From assembly GCA_964570565.1 (NCBI GenBank), contig CAZMYT010000002.1, forward strand, positions 62,001-126,000: a DNA stretch of 64,000 nucleotides, read 5' to 3'. Source of the DNA: W0P28-013 sp964570565 (GTDB lineage Bacteria > Bacteroidota > Bacteroidia > Bacteroidales > Paludibacteraceae). Within the stretch, counting starts at the first letter, position 1, and every line of letters starts with the position of its first letter. Shown here one piece after another: positions 17,198 to 26,025 of the stretch. The notes below the pieces were generated by a model, which saw only the letters and a program-made list of their open reading frames with translations, was not told the origin of the DNA and made no database searches. The translations under genes were made by a program, and so were the position numbers.

Positions 17198-17933
17198 TGA
17201 GTTGTTCGCTAGTTTTACCGAAACGACGTTCGCGGTGTTGATAATCGACAATGGCTTCGTATAGTTGTTCTTCTCTAAAATCTGGCCAATGAATAGACGT
17301 AAAATAGAGTTCGGAATAAGCAATTTGCCATAGTAAAAAGTTACTAATACGTACTTCGCCACTCGTACGAATCAAAAGATCTGGATCTGGTATGTGGGCG
17401 GTATTTAAATGTTGTGAAATAACATCTTCGGTGATTGAGTCTGGAGTTAACTGACCTTTTTGCACTTTCAGTGCTATTTGACGCATAGCGTCCGCCATTT
17501 CCCAACGGGAAGAATAACTTAATGCCAAAACCAACTTCAAACCACTGTTTTTAGCCGTATCGGCGATGCAATTTTGTAATTTTTTAAAAGCCTTTTCGGG
17601 CATGCGTGTCAAATCGCCAATAGCTAACAAACGGATATTGTTGGCATGAAACGTAGGCGTTTCTTTCTCAATATTTTCGACCAATAATTCCATCAACGCA
17701 TCAACTTCCGATTTTGGACGATTCCAATTTTCTTTCGAAAATGTATACAAGGTTAAATATTCAAGACCTATTTCCGTGGCTGCTTCGGTCACTTTACGCA
17801 CAGATACAACACCATTTTGGTGACCCACCAAACGATTGAATCCACGCTCTTTAGCCCAACGCCCATTACCATCCATAATGATAGCAACATGCTTTGGCAA
17901 GGCTGTTTTGTCTATTTGTTCTTTAAAATTCAT
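17187..17933 (-). CDS. uppS: Isoprenyl transferase (undecaprenyl diphosphate synthase)
   Basis: A 248-residue cis-prenyltransferase making the C55 carrier lipid for wall and O-glycan synthesis. The catalytic motif IIMDGNGRWAK (Asp21) is at the N-terminus, GHQNG follows, and the C-terminal part has the DLLIRTSGEVRISNFLLWQIAYSELYFT block that completes the active site. Length is normal. Its ATG overlaps the stop of the DUF6089 gene by 4 bp, and its end overlaps the bamA start, so it sits in a tightly coupled envelope operon. Confidence 0.96.
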   Translation of the reverse strand: MNFKEQIDKTALPKHVAIIMDGNGRWAKERGFNRLVGHQNGVVSVRKVTEAATEIGLEYLTLYTFSKENWNRPKSEVDALMELLVENIEKETPTFHANNIRLLAIGDLTRMPEKAFKKLQNCIADTAKNSGLKLVLALSYSSRWEMADAMRQIALKVQKGQLTPDSITEDVISQHLNTAHIPDPDLLIRTSGEVRISNFLLWQIAYSELYFTSIHWPDFREEQLYEAIVDYQHRERRFGKTSEQLNEN

Positions 17934-18598
17934 CTTTGTTGTTTGTACCTAATATGGTTACGGCAAGGAGCGCATATTTCTAGAAAATCGAATGACAAAA
18001 AAATCCCAAACGTCGAAAACAAATCTTTGTTATTTAAAACACCTCTGTTCAGACGGTATGGATCATTTACATTGTCAAAATTATCAGCTAGGAGTTTATG
18101 CATCGTCCAAGAAGCACCCACATTCCAACGACCACCAAACTTATACTTCACACCTAAACCAAAAGGAATATTCATACCCAATAAACCAGCCTTGAAATTA
18201 TAAAAAGTGGTACCTAAACCAACAAACATATAAGGCGTTATATTAGAGGCATTTTCCTGATATTTTTTAGCACCGTAATTCCAAAAATTAAATGTGTATA
18301 GCAAACTAAAATCTACAAAATCCGTTGTTTGTGCTATATTATTCAATGTTTGTATACCTGCGAGCCCTCCTGTCAAATCAACACCAATTTCGTGATGACC
18401 ATCGACTTTATATTTACCAAAAGCCCCAAAAGAAGGTCCCAACTGGTGAAACAACGTGGAATTAACATCGCCTAAATAAAAAGCGCCGCCACCTTGCAAA
18501 CCAGCTTCCATATAATATCGAGATTGCTCACGGCCTTTTTGGGCCGAAACACTCACCGTAATCAACAGGAAAAGAGCTAGAAACGTTCTATAAATCAT
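17930..18598 (-). CDS. DUF6089-family outer-membrane-type protein
   Basis: A 222-residue protein counted from the ATG at 18596-18598, which opens the signal peptide MIYRTFLALFLLITVSVSAQ. ATGs at 18610 and 18613 are close alternatives. The mature sequence has the family-typical YYMEAGLQGGGAFYLGDVN and glycine/aromatic alternation through to the end, suggesting an eight-strand beta-barrel. This family regularly sits just before uppS-bamA in Bacteroidetes; its function is not known. Unusually, the tail ends in FLEICAPCRNHIRYKQQR, with a cysteine pair and basic residues instead of an aromatic end. Confidence 0.8.
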   Translation of the reverse strand: MIYRTFLALFLLITVSVSAQKGREQSRYYMEAGLQGGGAFYLGDVNSTLFHQLGPSFGAFGKYKVDGHHEIGVDLTGGLAGIQTLNNIAQTTDFVDFSLLYTFNFWNYGAKKYQENASNITPYMFVGLGTTFYNFKAGLLGMNIPFGLGVKYKFGGRWNVGASWTMHKLLADNFDNVNDPYRLNRGVLNNKDLFSTFGIFLSFDFLEICAPCRNHIRYKQQR

Positions 18599-18663
18599 TT
18601 TATTCACCATCATTTTTATAACTATCGCCAAAGTAGAACGTATTCATAGTTAAAAAATTGCTA

Positions 18664-18671
18664 CAAATATA
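18664..18671 (-). promoter_or_regulatory. Promoter -7 box for the DUF6089-uppS-bamA operon
   Basis: TATATTTG on the minus strand, 51-66 bp before the candidate ATGs. The closest TTG is 25 bp further upstream, longer than usual, so only the -7 box is firm. Confidence 0.5.
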
Positions 18672-18763
18672 CGTCTTTTTGTTGAAATTCAGCGCCCAAC
18701 CCACAAAATAGGGAGCTATTTTAACAAAAAAATGGCTATTTTATAAACTCTTTGTGCAACTAT

Positions 18764-19690
18764 TTACGATTGTTTTTGCTTTTGCTCTAATTCCAACTGT
18801 GCTCGCGACTTACTTTGAGTGACAATATACACCCCACTAAACACCAAAACAGCTGCCAAAATTTGCACCCACCCAAACGTATCCATACCATACATGAAAG
18901 CGATAAAAGAGGCTACAATTGGTTGTAAATAATTGTACATACTGAGCGTGGTTGGTCGTAACGATTTTTGAGCAATAGGGATGAGCAAATACGTAAAAAA
19001 TGTAGCGCCAACAACCACATAAGCAATTTTCCAATAAGCAGTCATGGGTGTGTTTGTAAAATCAAATGTAGAAATATGACGCCAATAAATACTTGTCCCA
19101 ATAATTGCGGCAAACAAGAACATCCATTTCATCAATGTAACAGGTGAATAACGCACGATTAGACCGCGGAACAGTGTCAAATACAAAGCAAATGAAAGAG
19201 CACTCGAAAGTAACAATAAAACGCCTATCAAACTACCATTCCCATCCACACTGATACCATCAGCAAAAACCAACAGTAAAGCGCCTGACAAACCCACCAA
19301 AACCCCTAAAATTTTACGGCCAGTAATTGGTTCTTTGAGAAATAATGCGGCAAAAAGCATGGTAATAATTGGCGTGATGGTCAACAGAATTCCTGTATCA
19401 ATAACCGAAGAACGAGATAATCCTTCGAGAAAGGCAAATTGATTGATAACAATACCAAACATGGAAGCTCCAAACAACAAGAGTAAATCTTTAAATGGAA
19501 CTGATTCTTTCTTCACAAACAACGAAAGTACCCAAAATAACAAAGCCGCACCGCACACACGAAATAATGTTAACATTTGGGCATCAACATAGAGTGGTAA
19601 TATGGTTTTAGACAGTGGCAAATTTACCCCAAATATTAAACTCGAAGTAAAAATAGCCAAATGACCGATTGATTTTTTATTAAATTCCAT
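18764..19690 (-). CDS. EamA-family (DMT) transporter
   Basis: A 308-residue membrane protein with about ten membrane segments in two EamA repeats: one from FTSSLIFGVNLPLSKTIL to LKEPITGRKILGVLVGLSGALLLV (about residues 12-142) and one from SLIGVLLLLSSALSFALYLTLFRG to WVQILAAVLVFSGVYIVTQSKSR (about 152-297). Both repeats show the 'xKEPxT...GxxLxxxGV' pattern of drug/metabolite exporters. The substrate cannot be predicted. It is transcribed alone, diverging from the ABC ATPase gene through overlapping promoters. Confidence 0.9.
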   Translation of the reverse strand: MEFNKKSIGHLAIFTSSLIFGVNLPLSKTILPLYVDAQMLTLFRVCGAALLFWVLSLFVKKESVPFKDLLLLFGASMFGIVINQFAFLEGLSRSSVIDTGILLTITPIITMLFAALFLKEPITGRKILGVLVGLSGALLLVFADGISVDGNGSLIGVLLLLSSALSFALYLTLFRGLIVRYSPVTLMKWMFLFAAIIGTSIYWRHISTFDFTNTPMTAYWKIAYVVVGATFFTYLLIPIAQKSLRPTTLSMYNYLQPIVASFIAFMYGMDTFGWVQILAAVLVFSGVYIVTQSKSRAQLELEQKQKQS

Positions 19691-19728
19691 TAATTTTCAA
19701 TATAAACTCATAATTGAACCTAAACTGC

Positions 19729-19761
19729 TTGGCAAAGGTACATCTTTTTTCGTTATCTTTG
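19729..19761 (+). promoter_or_regulatory. Promoter for the ABC ATPase-metY pair
   Basis: TTG at 19729-19731, 22 bp, TATCTTTG at 19754-19761, 42 bp before the ATG at 19804. The -7 box lies inside the longest open frame (from 19714), which rules that start out. Confidence 0.65.
19733..19740 (-). promoter_or_regulatory. Promoter -7 box for the EamA transporter
   Basis: TACCTTTG on the minus strand, 42 bp before the transporter ATG. It lies between the two boxes of the opposite-facing promoter, so RNA polymerase cannot occupy both at once. Confidence 0.6.
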
Positions 19762-19803
19762 CAGCGTTTTATTCTCATAATCAAACTAAAAGAAGAACAA
19801 CTT

Positions 19804-20703
19804 ATGGCTTTTTTAGAAGTAAAAAATGTTAGAAAACAATACGCCAACCATTTGGCGCTCGACAACGTATCGTTGGAAATTGAAAAGCAACATGTCTATG
19901 GATTATTAGGTCCCAATGGCGCTGGCAAAACTACACTTATTCGCATAATCAATAATATCACGGCGCCTGATAGCGGAGAGGTTTTACTTAATGGTAAACC
20001 ACTTAATGGAAACGACACAGCACGTATTGGCTATCTGCCCGAAGAACGTGGTTTATATAAAAAGATGAAAGTTGGCGAACAAGCACTTTATTTGTGCCAA
20101 CTCAAAGGGTTATCGAAACCTGACGCGTTGAAACGGCTTAAATATTGGTTCGAAAAATTTGAAATCGAAAATTGGTGGGATAAAAAAGTGGAAGAATTAT
20201 CGAAAGGAATGGCACAAAAAGTACAATTCATTACCACCGTGCTACATCAACCAGAACTACTCATTTTCGATGAACCATTTAGCGGTTTCGACCCTGTGAA
20301 TGCCGACTTATTGAAACGAGAAATTTTGGAATTACGCGATAATGGTGCCACTATTATATTTTCCACTCACAATATGGAATCAGTAGAAGCTATTTGCGAT
20401 GATATTTCGCTCATCAACCATTCGCGCGTTGTGCTTCAAGGAAGCGTTAGCGACATTCAGCAACAATTCAAAGAAAATATTTACAGTGCTTTAATCCGCA
20501 CACAAGAGCTGAAAAACAGCGATTCATTCGATATTATTGATAAAAAAGTAATGGGCAATCAAACGCAGGTGCGATTAAAAACAGCCCTTGAATCAAATGC
20601 GCTGCTACAAGCGCTCATCAGTGACTATGAAGTAAAAGCCTTCAACGAAGAATTACCAAGTATGCACGAAATTTTTGTCAAAACCGTTACACAAAACCAT
20701 TAA
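19804..20703 (+). CDS. ABC transporter ATP-binding protein (ABC-2/NatA type), no permease nearby
   Basis: A 299-residue protein counted from the ATG at 19804. Walker A GPNGAGKTT, the Q-loop region GYLPEERGLYKKMKVGE, the signature LSKGMAQKVQFI and Walker B LLIFDEPFSGFDP are intact. A C-terminal extension (about residues 215-299) matches the accessory domain common in this branch. Such ATPases usually sit next to an ABC-2 permease (NatB type). Here the next gene, 6 bp on, is a sulfhydrylase and none of the neighbours is a permease, so the partner must be elsewhere. Confidence 0.9.
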   Translation: MAFLEVKNVRKQYANHLALDNVSLEIEKQHVYGLLGPNGAGKTTLIRIINNITAPDSGEVLLNGKPLNGNDTARIGYLPEERGLYKKMKVGEQALYLCQLKGLSKPDALKRLKYWFEKFEIENWWDKKVEELSKGMAQKVQFITTVLHQPELLIFDEPFSGFDPVNADLLKREILELRDNGATIIFSTHNMESVEAICDDISLINHSRVVLQGSVSDIQQQFKENIYSALIRTQELKNSDSFDIIDKKVMGNQTQVRLKTALESNALLQALISDYEVKAFNEELPSMHEIFVKTVTQNH

Positions 20704-20709
20704 GATGTT

Positions 20710-22005
20710 ATGAAAAAAGATCAATTACATTTTGAAACCTTGCAAGTGCATGCAGGTTTTACACCGGACGGTAATAATCCAGCAACGCCTCCTATCCACC
20801 CAAGTAACGCCTTCACTTTTGACACGGCCGAACATGGAGCCGACCTGTTTAATTTAGATTTCAAAGAAGGAAAATCGCCCTTTATTTACACACGTCTCAA
20901 TAATCCGACCAATAGCATTTTCGAACAACGTATGGCGGCATTAGAAGGTGGCGTGGCTGCCGTGGCTGTTGCTTCAGGACAAGCTGCACAAATGATTACC
21001 ATCATGAACATCATGAAAAGCGGTGATAATTTTGTAACATCTCCCTATTTGTATGGGGGTACTTACAACCAATTTTTCGTGTCATTCAAAGATTTAGGCA
21101 TTGAAGCGCGCAAAGCTGCGAGCGACAAAGCCGAAGATATGGAAAAATTAATTGATGCCAATACAAAAGCACTTTATACAGAAAATATTGGCAATCCTTA
21201 TTTTAATGTTCCAGATTTTGAAAAATTAGCACGTTTAGCTCAAAAATACCAAATTCCACTTATTGTAGATAATACGTTTGGCTGTGCAGGCTATTTGTGC
21301 CAACCAATCAAACATGGCGCCAATATTGTAGTAGAATCGGCCACAAAATGGATTGGAGGACATGCCACTGTTATGGGTGGTGTGATTGTAGATGGAGGAA
21401 ACTTTAATTGGGGTAATGGAAAATTCCCAAAATATACAGAACCTTCCGAAGGTTATCATGGATTAGTTTTCTGGGAAAAATTTGGGAACATATCTTTTGC
21501 TATGCGTTGTGTAGCCGAAAATCTACGCGATATGGGGGCCTGCATCAGTCCATTTAACTCTTGGCAAATGCTACAAGGTGTCGAAACACTCTCCATTCGC
21601 GTCGAAAAAATGTGTCAACAAGCTTTAACCATGGCTCAATGGCTGGAAACACTGCCAGAAGTAAGTTCTGTGAGTTATTTGGGATTGAAAAATCATCCTT
21701 ATCATGCATTAGCCAATCAATATTTACACAATGGTTATGGAGCAGTGCTTACTTTCCGAGTAAAAGGAGGGCTTGAAGCCACCACTCGTTTTGTAGAACA
21801 ACTAAAACTCATAAAACACCTCACCAATGTAGGTGACGTACGAACACTTATTACACATGCAGCAAGCACCACACACCGACAATTGAGCGAAGAAGCACAA
21901 ATAGCTGCAGGTGTTTATCCTGATTTGCTACGTCTATCGTTAGGCTTAGAACATATAGATGATTTAAAACAAGATATTTTACAGGCATTTGCGGCATCTA
22001 AATAA
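20710..22005 (+). CDS. O-acetylhomoserine sulfhydrylase (MetY-type PLP enzyme)
   Basis: A 431-residue Cys/Met-metabolism PLP enzyme. It makes homocysteine (or methionine, with methanethiol) from O-acetylhomoserine. The N-terminal LHFETLQVHAG and FIYTRLNNPTN motifs and the PLP lysine in VESATKWIGGHATVMGG (about residue 213) are present. The later NVGDVRTLITHAASTTHRQLSEE, with the carboxylate-binding arginine, is also family-typical. Length fits MetY rather than the shorter MetB/MetC enzymes. It follows the ABC ATPase by 6 bp and ends at a bidirectional terminator. Confidence 0.93.
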   Translation: MKKDQLHFETLQVHAGFTPDGNNPATPPIHPSNAFTFDTAEHGADLFNLDFKEGKSPFIYTRLNNPTNSIFEQRMAALEGGVAAVAVASGQAAQMITIMNIMKSGDNFVTSPYLYGGTYNQFFVSFKDLGIEARKAASDKAEDMEKLIDANTKALYTENIGNPYFNVPDFEKLARLAQKYQIPLIVDNTFGCAGYLCQPIKHGANIVVESATKWIGGHATVMGGVIVDGGNFNWGNGKFPKYTEPSEGYHGLVFWEKFGNISFAMRCVAENLRDMGACISPFNSWQMLQGVETLSIRVEKMCQQALTMAQWLETLPEVSSVSYLGLKNHPYHALANQYLHNGYGAVLTFRVKGGLEATTRFVEQLKLIKHLTNVGDVRTLITHAASTTHRQLSEEAQIAAGVYPDLLRLSLGLEHIDDLKQDILQAFAASK

Positions 22006-22034
22006 AAAAAGAGCAGTTTTACTGCTCTTTTTTT
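22004..22034. terminator. Bidirectional terminator between metY and the next minus-strand gene
   Basis: 13-bp arms (22004-22016 and 22022-22034) around TTTTA. The stem contains the stop codons of both convergent genes (ending at 22005 and 22019). Confidence 0.85.
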
Positions 22035-22759
22035 TGTTCTTCCAAAAAGCGAATATCGCTTGCTGGGGTTAAAACCTCTTCTCCTTTACGATAATAATAA
22101 ATAATTCCGCAATCGGAACAGAGTTTCCAACGCTTATACGGAGGTAAATCTTTGTAGTTATTTTCAATAGCATCCCAAATTTCTTTGATAATTTCATCCA
22201 CCTTAAACCTCATAGTGGCCACACACTCCAAATTGCGAGCTGTGCTAGTTTGAAATACTTTTTGGCTATTTTTATATTCCTTGAAGATATCAAAATGAAC
22301 TTTTACCTTCGCTACAGAAGGATTTTGAAGTGGTGCGCCACCATTACGCAAACGTTCATTTTCGCCTTCAATAATATTTTTTCCCCATTCGGTAATGGCT
22401 TGTTCATTTGTTAAGTCCGGAACCGTGAAATCATCTGGATCTAATTTATAAAAACGTTTATAATCCTTTTTGATTTCATTACGTATAACGGTTAAATTAA
22501 GTACTTGAATGAAATGGGAAATATACAACCGAGCGTTTTTTACTATTTGCTGGTATTTTTTATTCGCAGAAACTTGATTTTCAAACGTTTGATTGTACTG
22601 TTGAATCATGTTTAAAAATAACGGATACTGCGATTTGGCTTCGTTTAGTAATTTAAACGACACAGGTAGCTCTGCCATTGACAAGTGCTCAAGTTCAATC
22701 ACTTTTTCTAGCGAACGTAAGCGCGCTTGATCGGTGTTAGGTAATCGTCTGTAAGGCAT
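22019..22759 (-). CDS. Uncharacterised conserved protein with C-terminal CxxC
   Basis: A 246-residue soluble protein that I do not recognise. It has no signal peptide or membrane segment and looks mostly helical. The first half (residues 5-105) is rich in L/E/K/N (DQARLRSLEKVIELEHLSMAELP); a conserved-looking middle reads DPDDFTVPDLTNEQAITEWGKNIIEGE. Near the end is YKRWKLCSDCGIIYYYRKGEE, half of a zinc-ribbon-like site. It follows the polyprenyl synthase by 33 bp on the same strand and is probably co-transcribed. The last codons lie inside the terminator stem. A nucleic-acid or scaffold role is possible but unsupported. Confidence 0.72.
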   Translation of the reverse strand: MPYRRLPNTDQARLRSLEKVIELEHLSMAELPVSFKLLNEAKSQYPLFLNMIQQYNQTFENQVSANKKYQQIVKNARLYISHFIQVLNLTVIRNEIKKDYKRFYKLDPDDFTVPDLTNEQAITEWGKNIIEGENERLRNGGAPLQNPSVAKVKVHFDIFKEYKNSQKVFQTSTARNLECVATMRFKVDEIIKEIWDAIENNYKDLPPYKRWKLCSDCGIIYYYRKGEEVLTPASDIRFLEEQKKEQ

Positions 22760-22792
22760 AAGGTTAAGGTATTAGGTATTAGGTTAATGGTT

Positions 22793-23749
22793 TTAATCGG
22801 TACGTCCCATTAGCTGTTGAGCTAATGCCATAAATGGTTGTTTATCATTTTTATTTCCTGTAATTTTTGTCAAAGCTAGCAATGCGCGATTATAATACTC
22901 TGACATCGCCTTTTCACACAAACTAGGAATTTCTAATTTCTCGTAAACAGCTGTAATCGTACGTATTTTTTGCTCTTCAGGCATCAATTTATCTGCTAAC
23001 GTATTCTGAATTAACAAACGATCATCGTTTGTACTTTGCGTTAAGGCATTAATCAACAAAAAGGTTTTTTTACCACACACTATATCACCACCAATACGTT
23101 TTCCAAAGCTCTTTTCGTCGCCAAACGTATCCAAATAATCATCTTTCAATTGAAAAGCAATGCCAATAGCAATACCAAAATCATAGAGATGTTGGGCATC
23201 ATCGTCCGAAGCACCACCAATAATGGCACCTAGCTGCAAAGCAGCACCTAATAGGACGGCTGTTTTTAGACGAATCATATTAAAATATTCATCTAAAGTC
23301 ACCTCTTCGCAGGTTTCGAAATTCATATCATACTGCTGACCTTCACATACTTCCAAAGCAGTACGCGTGAAAATAGGAAATAATTTAGTCCACAAATGCG
23401 CTGGCGTATTTTCTAAAAACTCGTACGACTTAATCATCATAGCATCGCCCGACAAAATAGCTGTATTAGCATTCCATTTTTTATGAACAGTCAACCTATT
23501 TCGGCGCGTTTCAGCGTTATCCATAATATCATCGTGCAACAATGTGAAATTATGAAACACCTCTACAGCCAAGGCAGCGCCCATTGCACCGTCTTTGGCG
23601 CCACCAAACAGGTCGCAAGCCATAAGCACAAGCGCTGGTCGGATTCGCTTACCGCCACTTTCCAATGCGTAGCCAATTGGTAAATAAAGCTCACGAGGAG
23701 CTCTGTCCCAATTCAGAGTTTCTAGTTGTTTATTGATGTATGTATGCAT
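22793..23749 (-). CDS. Polyprenyl (trans-isoprenyl) diphosphate synthase
   Basis: A 318-residue all-helical prenyl chain elongase. The first aspartate-rich motif LLHDDIMDNAETRR and the second QLKDDYLDTFGDEKSFGKRIGGDI are complete, and the GGKRIRPALV string near the N-terminus fits. It condenses isopentenyl diphosphate to make a geranyl- to octaprenyl-length product; with methionine/isoleucine (IMD) in the first motif the product length is not obvious. It supplies quinone side chains or the substrate of UppS. It is the first gene of a two-gene unit. Confidence 0.92.
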   Translation of the reverse strand: MHTYINKQLETLNWDRAPRELYLPIGYALESGGKRIRPALVLMACDLFGGAKDGAMGAALAVEVFHNFTLLHDDIMDNAETRRNRLTVHKKWNANTAILSGDAMMIKSYEFLENTPAHLWTKLFPIFTRTALEVCEGQQYDMNFETCEEVTLDEYFNMIRLKTAVLLGAALQLGAIIGGASDDDAQHLYDFGIAIGIAFQLKDDYLDTFGDEKSFGKRIGGDIVCGKKTFLLINALTQSTNDDRLLIQNTLADKLMPEEQKIRTITAVYEKLEIPSLCEKAMSEYYNRALLALTKITGNKNDKQPFMALAQQLMGRTD

Positions 23750-23780
23750 GACTAGCTGAAAAACAATTCGTTATTATCTG

Positions 23781-23810
23781 CGAATGTAGTACGTTTTTTT
23801 ATTATATCAA
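23781..23810 (-). promoter_or_regulatory. Promoter for polyprenyl synthase
   Basis: On the minus strand TTG (23810-23808), 19 bp, TACATTCG (23788-23781, one mismatch to TAnnTTTG), 32 bp before the ATG. A second perfect -7 box, TATTTTTG (23827-23820), lies further up but lacks a TTG. Confidence 0.5.
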
Positions 23811-23890
23811 TTATTCGCACAAAAATAGCCCTATTTTTTATATTTATTTATATTATTATTACCTTTATTAACTTAAAAAGAGGGTAAAAT

Positions 23891-23922
23891 AAATAAGCAG
23901 CCAAATTTTTAGCTGCTTATTT
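23891..23922 (-). terminator. Terminator of the PASTA-rluD-ddl operon
   Basis: 11-bp arms AAATAAGCAGC (23891-23901) and its complement (23912-23922) with a 10-nt loop, 24 bp after the ddl stop, followed on the minus strand by a T-rich stretch. Confidence 0.7.
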
Positions 23923-23945
23923 CAACAATTTAAATCTAAATTTTA

Positions 23946-24926
23946 TTAATTCAGCTCATTTTCAATAATATCGGTCATGACATCTTTAATATCTAACCCT
24001 GCCGCACGAATTTGTTGTGGAATAAAGCTAGTCGCTGTCATCCCTGGAGTTGTGTTCACTTCAAGCAAGTTAATGGTGCCGTCTGGTGAAATAATGTAAT
24101 CGACGCGAATAATACCTTTTGCATGCAAAATAGTATAAATTCGCTCAGTGGTATCTTTTATTGCTTGCGTAAGTTCATTAGACAATCTGGCAGGCGTAAT
24201 TTCGTCTACCTGACCATTATATTTGGCATCATAATCAAAAAACTCATTAGTAGTAACTACTTCAGTAATAGGGAATATCACCGATTTTGTTTTTGTTTTA
24301 TACATGCCACTGGTGACCTCTGTACCACTTAAAAATGCTTCAATCATCACCTCATCACCTTCGGCAAAAGCTTTAGCTATAGCAGGTTGAATTTGATCAA
24401 CAGTCTTCACTTTGGTAACACCAAAACTACTACCCCCTACACTTGGCTTGATAAAGCACGGAAAACCAATTTGATTAGCTACAGTAGCATCATCAATGGT
24501 TTCACCGGGGCGCAACACGATGGATTCTGCCACCTTGAATCCAAAGCTTTTCAAATAGTTGTTGCAGGCATATTTATCGAAGGTCAGTGCGGCCTGTAGC
24601 ACATCGCAGCACGAAAAAGGTAAACCAATAAGTCGAAAATAGCCTTGTAAAATACCATTTTCACCTGGTGTTCCATGTATGGTAATGTATGCAAAATCAA
24701 AAGTTACTTTCTGATTGTCAAGTACAAATGAAAAATCATTTTTATCTATTGGCAAATGACCACCATCGGGCAATTCTACTTGCCATTTTTTACCCACAAT
24801 AGTGACAATGTATTTCGTGTATTTGTCACCGTCAATAAATGAATTTAAACCAGCTGCACTACGCAAAGAAACTTCCCACTCCGAAGAGTCTCCTCCTGCA
24901 ACAATTGCAATAATTTTTTTCATCAT
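23946..24926 (-). CDS. ddl: D-alanine--D-alanine ligase
   Basis: A 326-residue ATP-grasp enzyme that joins two D-alanines for peptidoglycan. The N-terminal VAGGDSSEWEVSLRSA carries the substrate-binding glutamate/serine, HGTPGENGILQG is the conserved family loop, CFIKPSVGGSSFGVTKV binds ATP, and IIRVDYIISPDGTINLLEVNTTPGMT holds the metal-binding residues. In place of the usual tyrosine in the 'GxYxY' loop it has VTSGMYKTK. It is the last gene of the operon with rluD and the PASTA protein, consistent with a wall-related unit. Confidence 0.95.
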   Translation of the reverse strand: MMKKIIAIVAGGDSSEWEVSLRSAAGLNSFIDGDKYTKYIVTIVGKKWQVELPDGGHLPIDKNDFSFVLDNQKVTFDFAYITIHGTPGENGILQGYFRLIGLPFSCCDVLQAALTFDKYACNNYLKSFGFKVAESIVLRPGETIDDATVANQIGFPCFIKPSVGGSSFGVTKVKTVDQIQPAIAKAFAEGDEVMIEAFLSGTEVTSGMYKTKTKSVIFPITEVVTTNEFFDYDAKYNGQVDEITPARLSNELTQAIKDTTERIYTILHAKGIIRVDYIISPDGTINLLEVNTTPGMTATSFIPQQIRAAGLDIKDVMTDIIENELN

Positions 24927-24942
24927 CGTTCTATTTTAAAAG

Positions 24943-26025
24943 CTATTCTTGCAAACTATTAGGCGAATATTTTCGCCATTTATCGAGTAAATTAATCATG
25001 TCATCAGGCAGCTCGCTATCAAACTGAATCCAATCACCAGAAGTTGGATGTACAAACCCTAAGGTCTTGGCATGCAAGGCTTGGCGCGGACAAACATCAA
25101 AGCAATTTTTGACAAATTGTTTATACTTTGCCGAAGTTGTTCCTTTTAATGGTTCATTGCCTCCATAGCGTTCATCATTAAAAAGTGTGTGACCAATGTG
25201 TTTCATGTGGACACGAATTTGATGCGTACGTCCTGTCTCAAGCTTACATTCCACCAAAGTGACATAAGCGAAACGTTCAATCACTTTATAATGTGTAACG
25301 GCATGTTTGGCAGCTGGATTTTCACCTTCTGGAAATACGGTAAACAACATACGGTCGCGCGGATCGCGTGCTAATGCGCCAATAATAGTTCCTTCCTCTT
25401 CTTTTACCACACCCCAGACTAGGGCATTATAAGTACGTTCAGTTGTCTTATTAAAAAATTGAAGTGCTAATTTGGCTTTAGCATCCTCATTTTTCGCTAT
25501 TAGAATCAAACCTGAAGTGTCTTTATCAATACGATGAACAAGACCTATACGCGGGTCGTTAGCATCAAAAGTGGGATCATCTTTTAAATGCCAAGCCACG
25601 GCGTTGAGTAATGTGCCATCAAAATTACCAAATCCAGGATGTACTACCAAATTAGGTTGTTTGTTTACCACCATTAAATCGGCATCTTCATACACCACTT
25701 CTAGGGGAATATCTTGGGCTACAATAGAAAAATCACTTTTAGGATAATCGAGAACGATGCTTATAACATCGTGTGGCTTGATACGATAATTAGCTTTTAC
25801 GGGACGGTCGTTAACCAAAATAGTTCCAGCGTCGGCAGCTTCCTGTATGCGATTACGGGAAATATTTGACATACAATTGACCAAATACTTATCGATGCGA
25901 AGTAAGGCCTGACCTTTGTCCACAACAAAACGATGATGTTCAAATCGCTCATTTTGAGGCAAAAAATCATCTACTTCTTCATCTATATCATCAAGGAACT
26001 GGTTTTCTGACATGCCCGCAATCAT
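24943..26025 (-). CDS. rluD: Ribosomal large subunit pseudouridine synthase, RluD family
   Basis: A 360-residue protein. An S4 RNA-binding domain (about residues 33-95, RIDKYLVNCMSNISRNRIQEAADAG) precedes the catalytic domain with the active-site aspartate in GLVHRIDKDTSGLILIAK and the later LETGRTHQIRVHMKHIGHTLFND motif. The enzyme isomerises uridines of 23S rRNA, classically in helix 69. The ATG at 26013 (MSENQF) is an alternative start; the upstream one abuts the PASTA gene's stop. The position in an operon with a PASTA protein and ddl recurs in Bacteroidetes. Confidence 0.94.
   Translation of the reverse strand: MIAGMSENQFLDDIDEEVDDFLPQNERFEHHRFVVDKGQALLRIDKYLVNCMSNISRNRIQEAADAGTILVNDRPVKANYRIKPHDVISIVLDYPKSDFSIVAQDIPLEVVYEDADLMVVNKQPNLVVHPGFGNFDGTLLNAVAWHLKDDPTFDANDPRIGLVHRIDKDTSGLILIAKNEDAKAKLALQFFNKTTERTYNALVWGVVKEEEGTIIGALARDPRDRMLFTVFPEGENPAAKHAVTHYKVIERFAYVTLVECKLETGRTHQIRVHMKHIGHTLFNDERYGGNEPLKGTTSAKYKQFVKNCFDVCPRQALHAKTLGFVHPTSGDWIQFDSELPDDMINLLDKWRKYSPNSLQE

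Noticed and set aside
17198..17362. 55-residue N-terminal extension of BamA
   Set aside because: It overlaps uppS and precedes a perfect signal peptide; the ATG at 17197 is the sensible start.
18705..18722. Short AAAATAG/CTATTTT stem after the EamA gene
   Set aside because: Only 7 bp and AT-only apart from one G-C pair; too weak to call a terminator.
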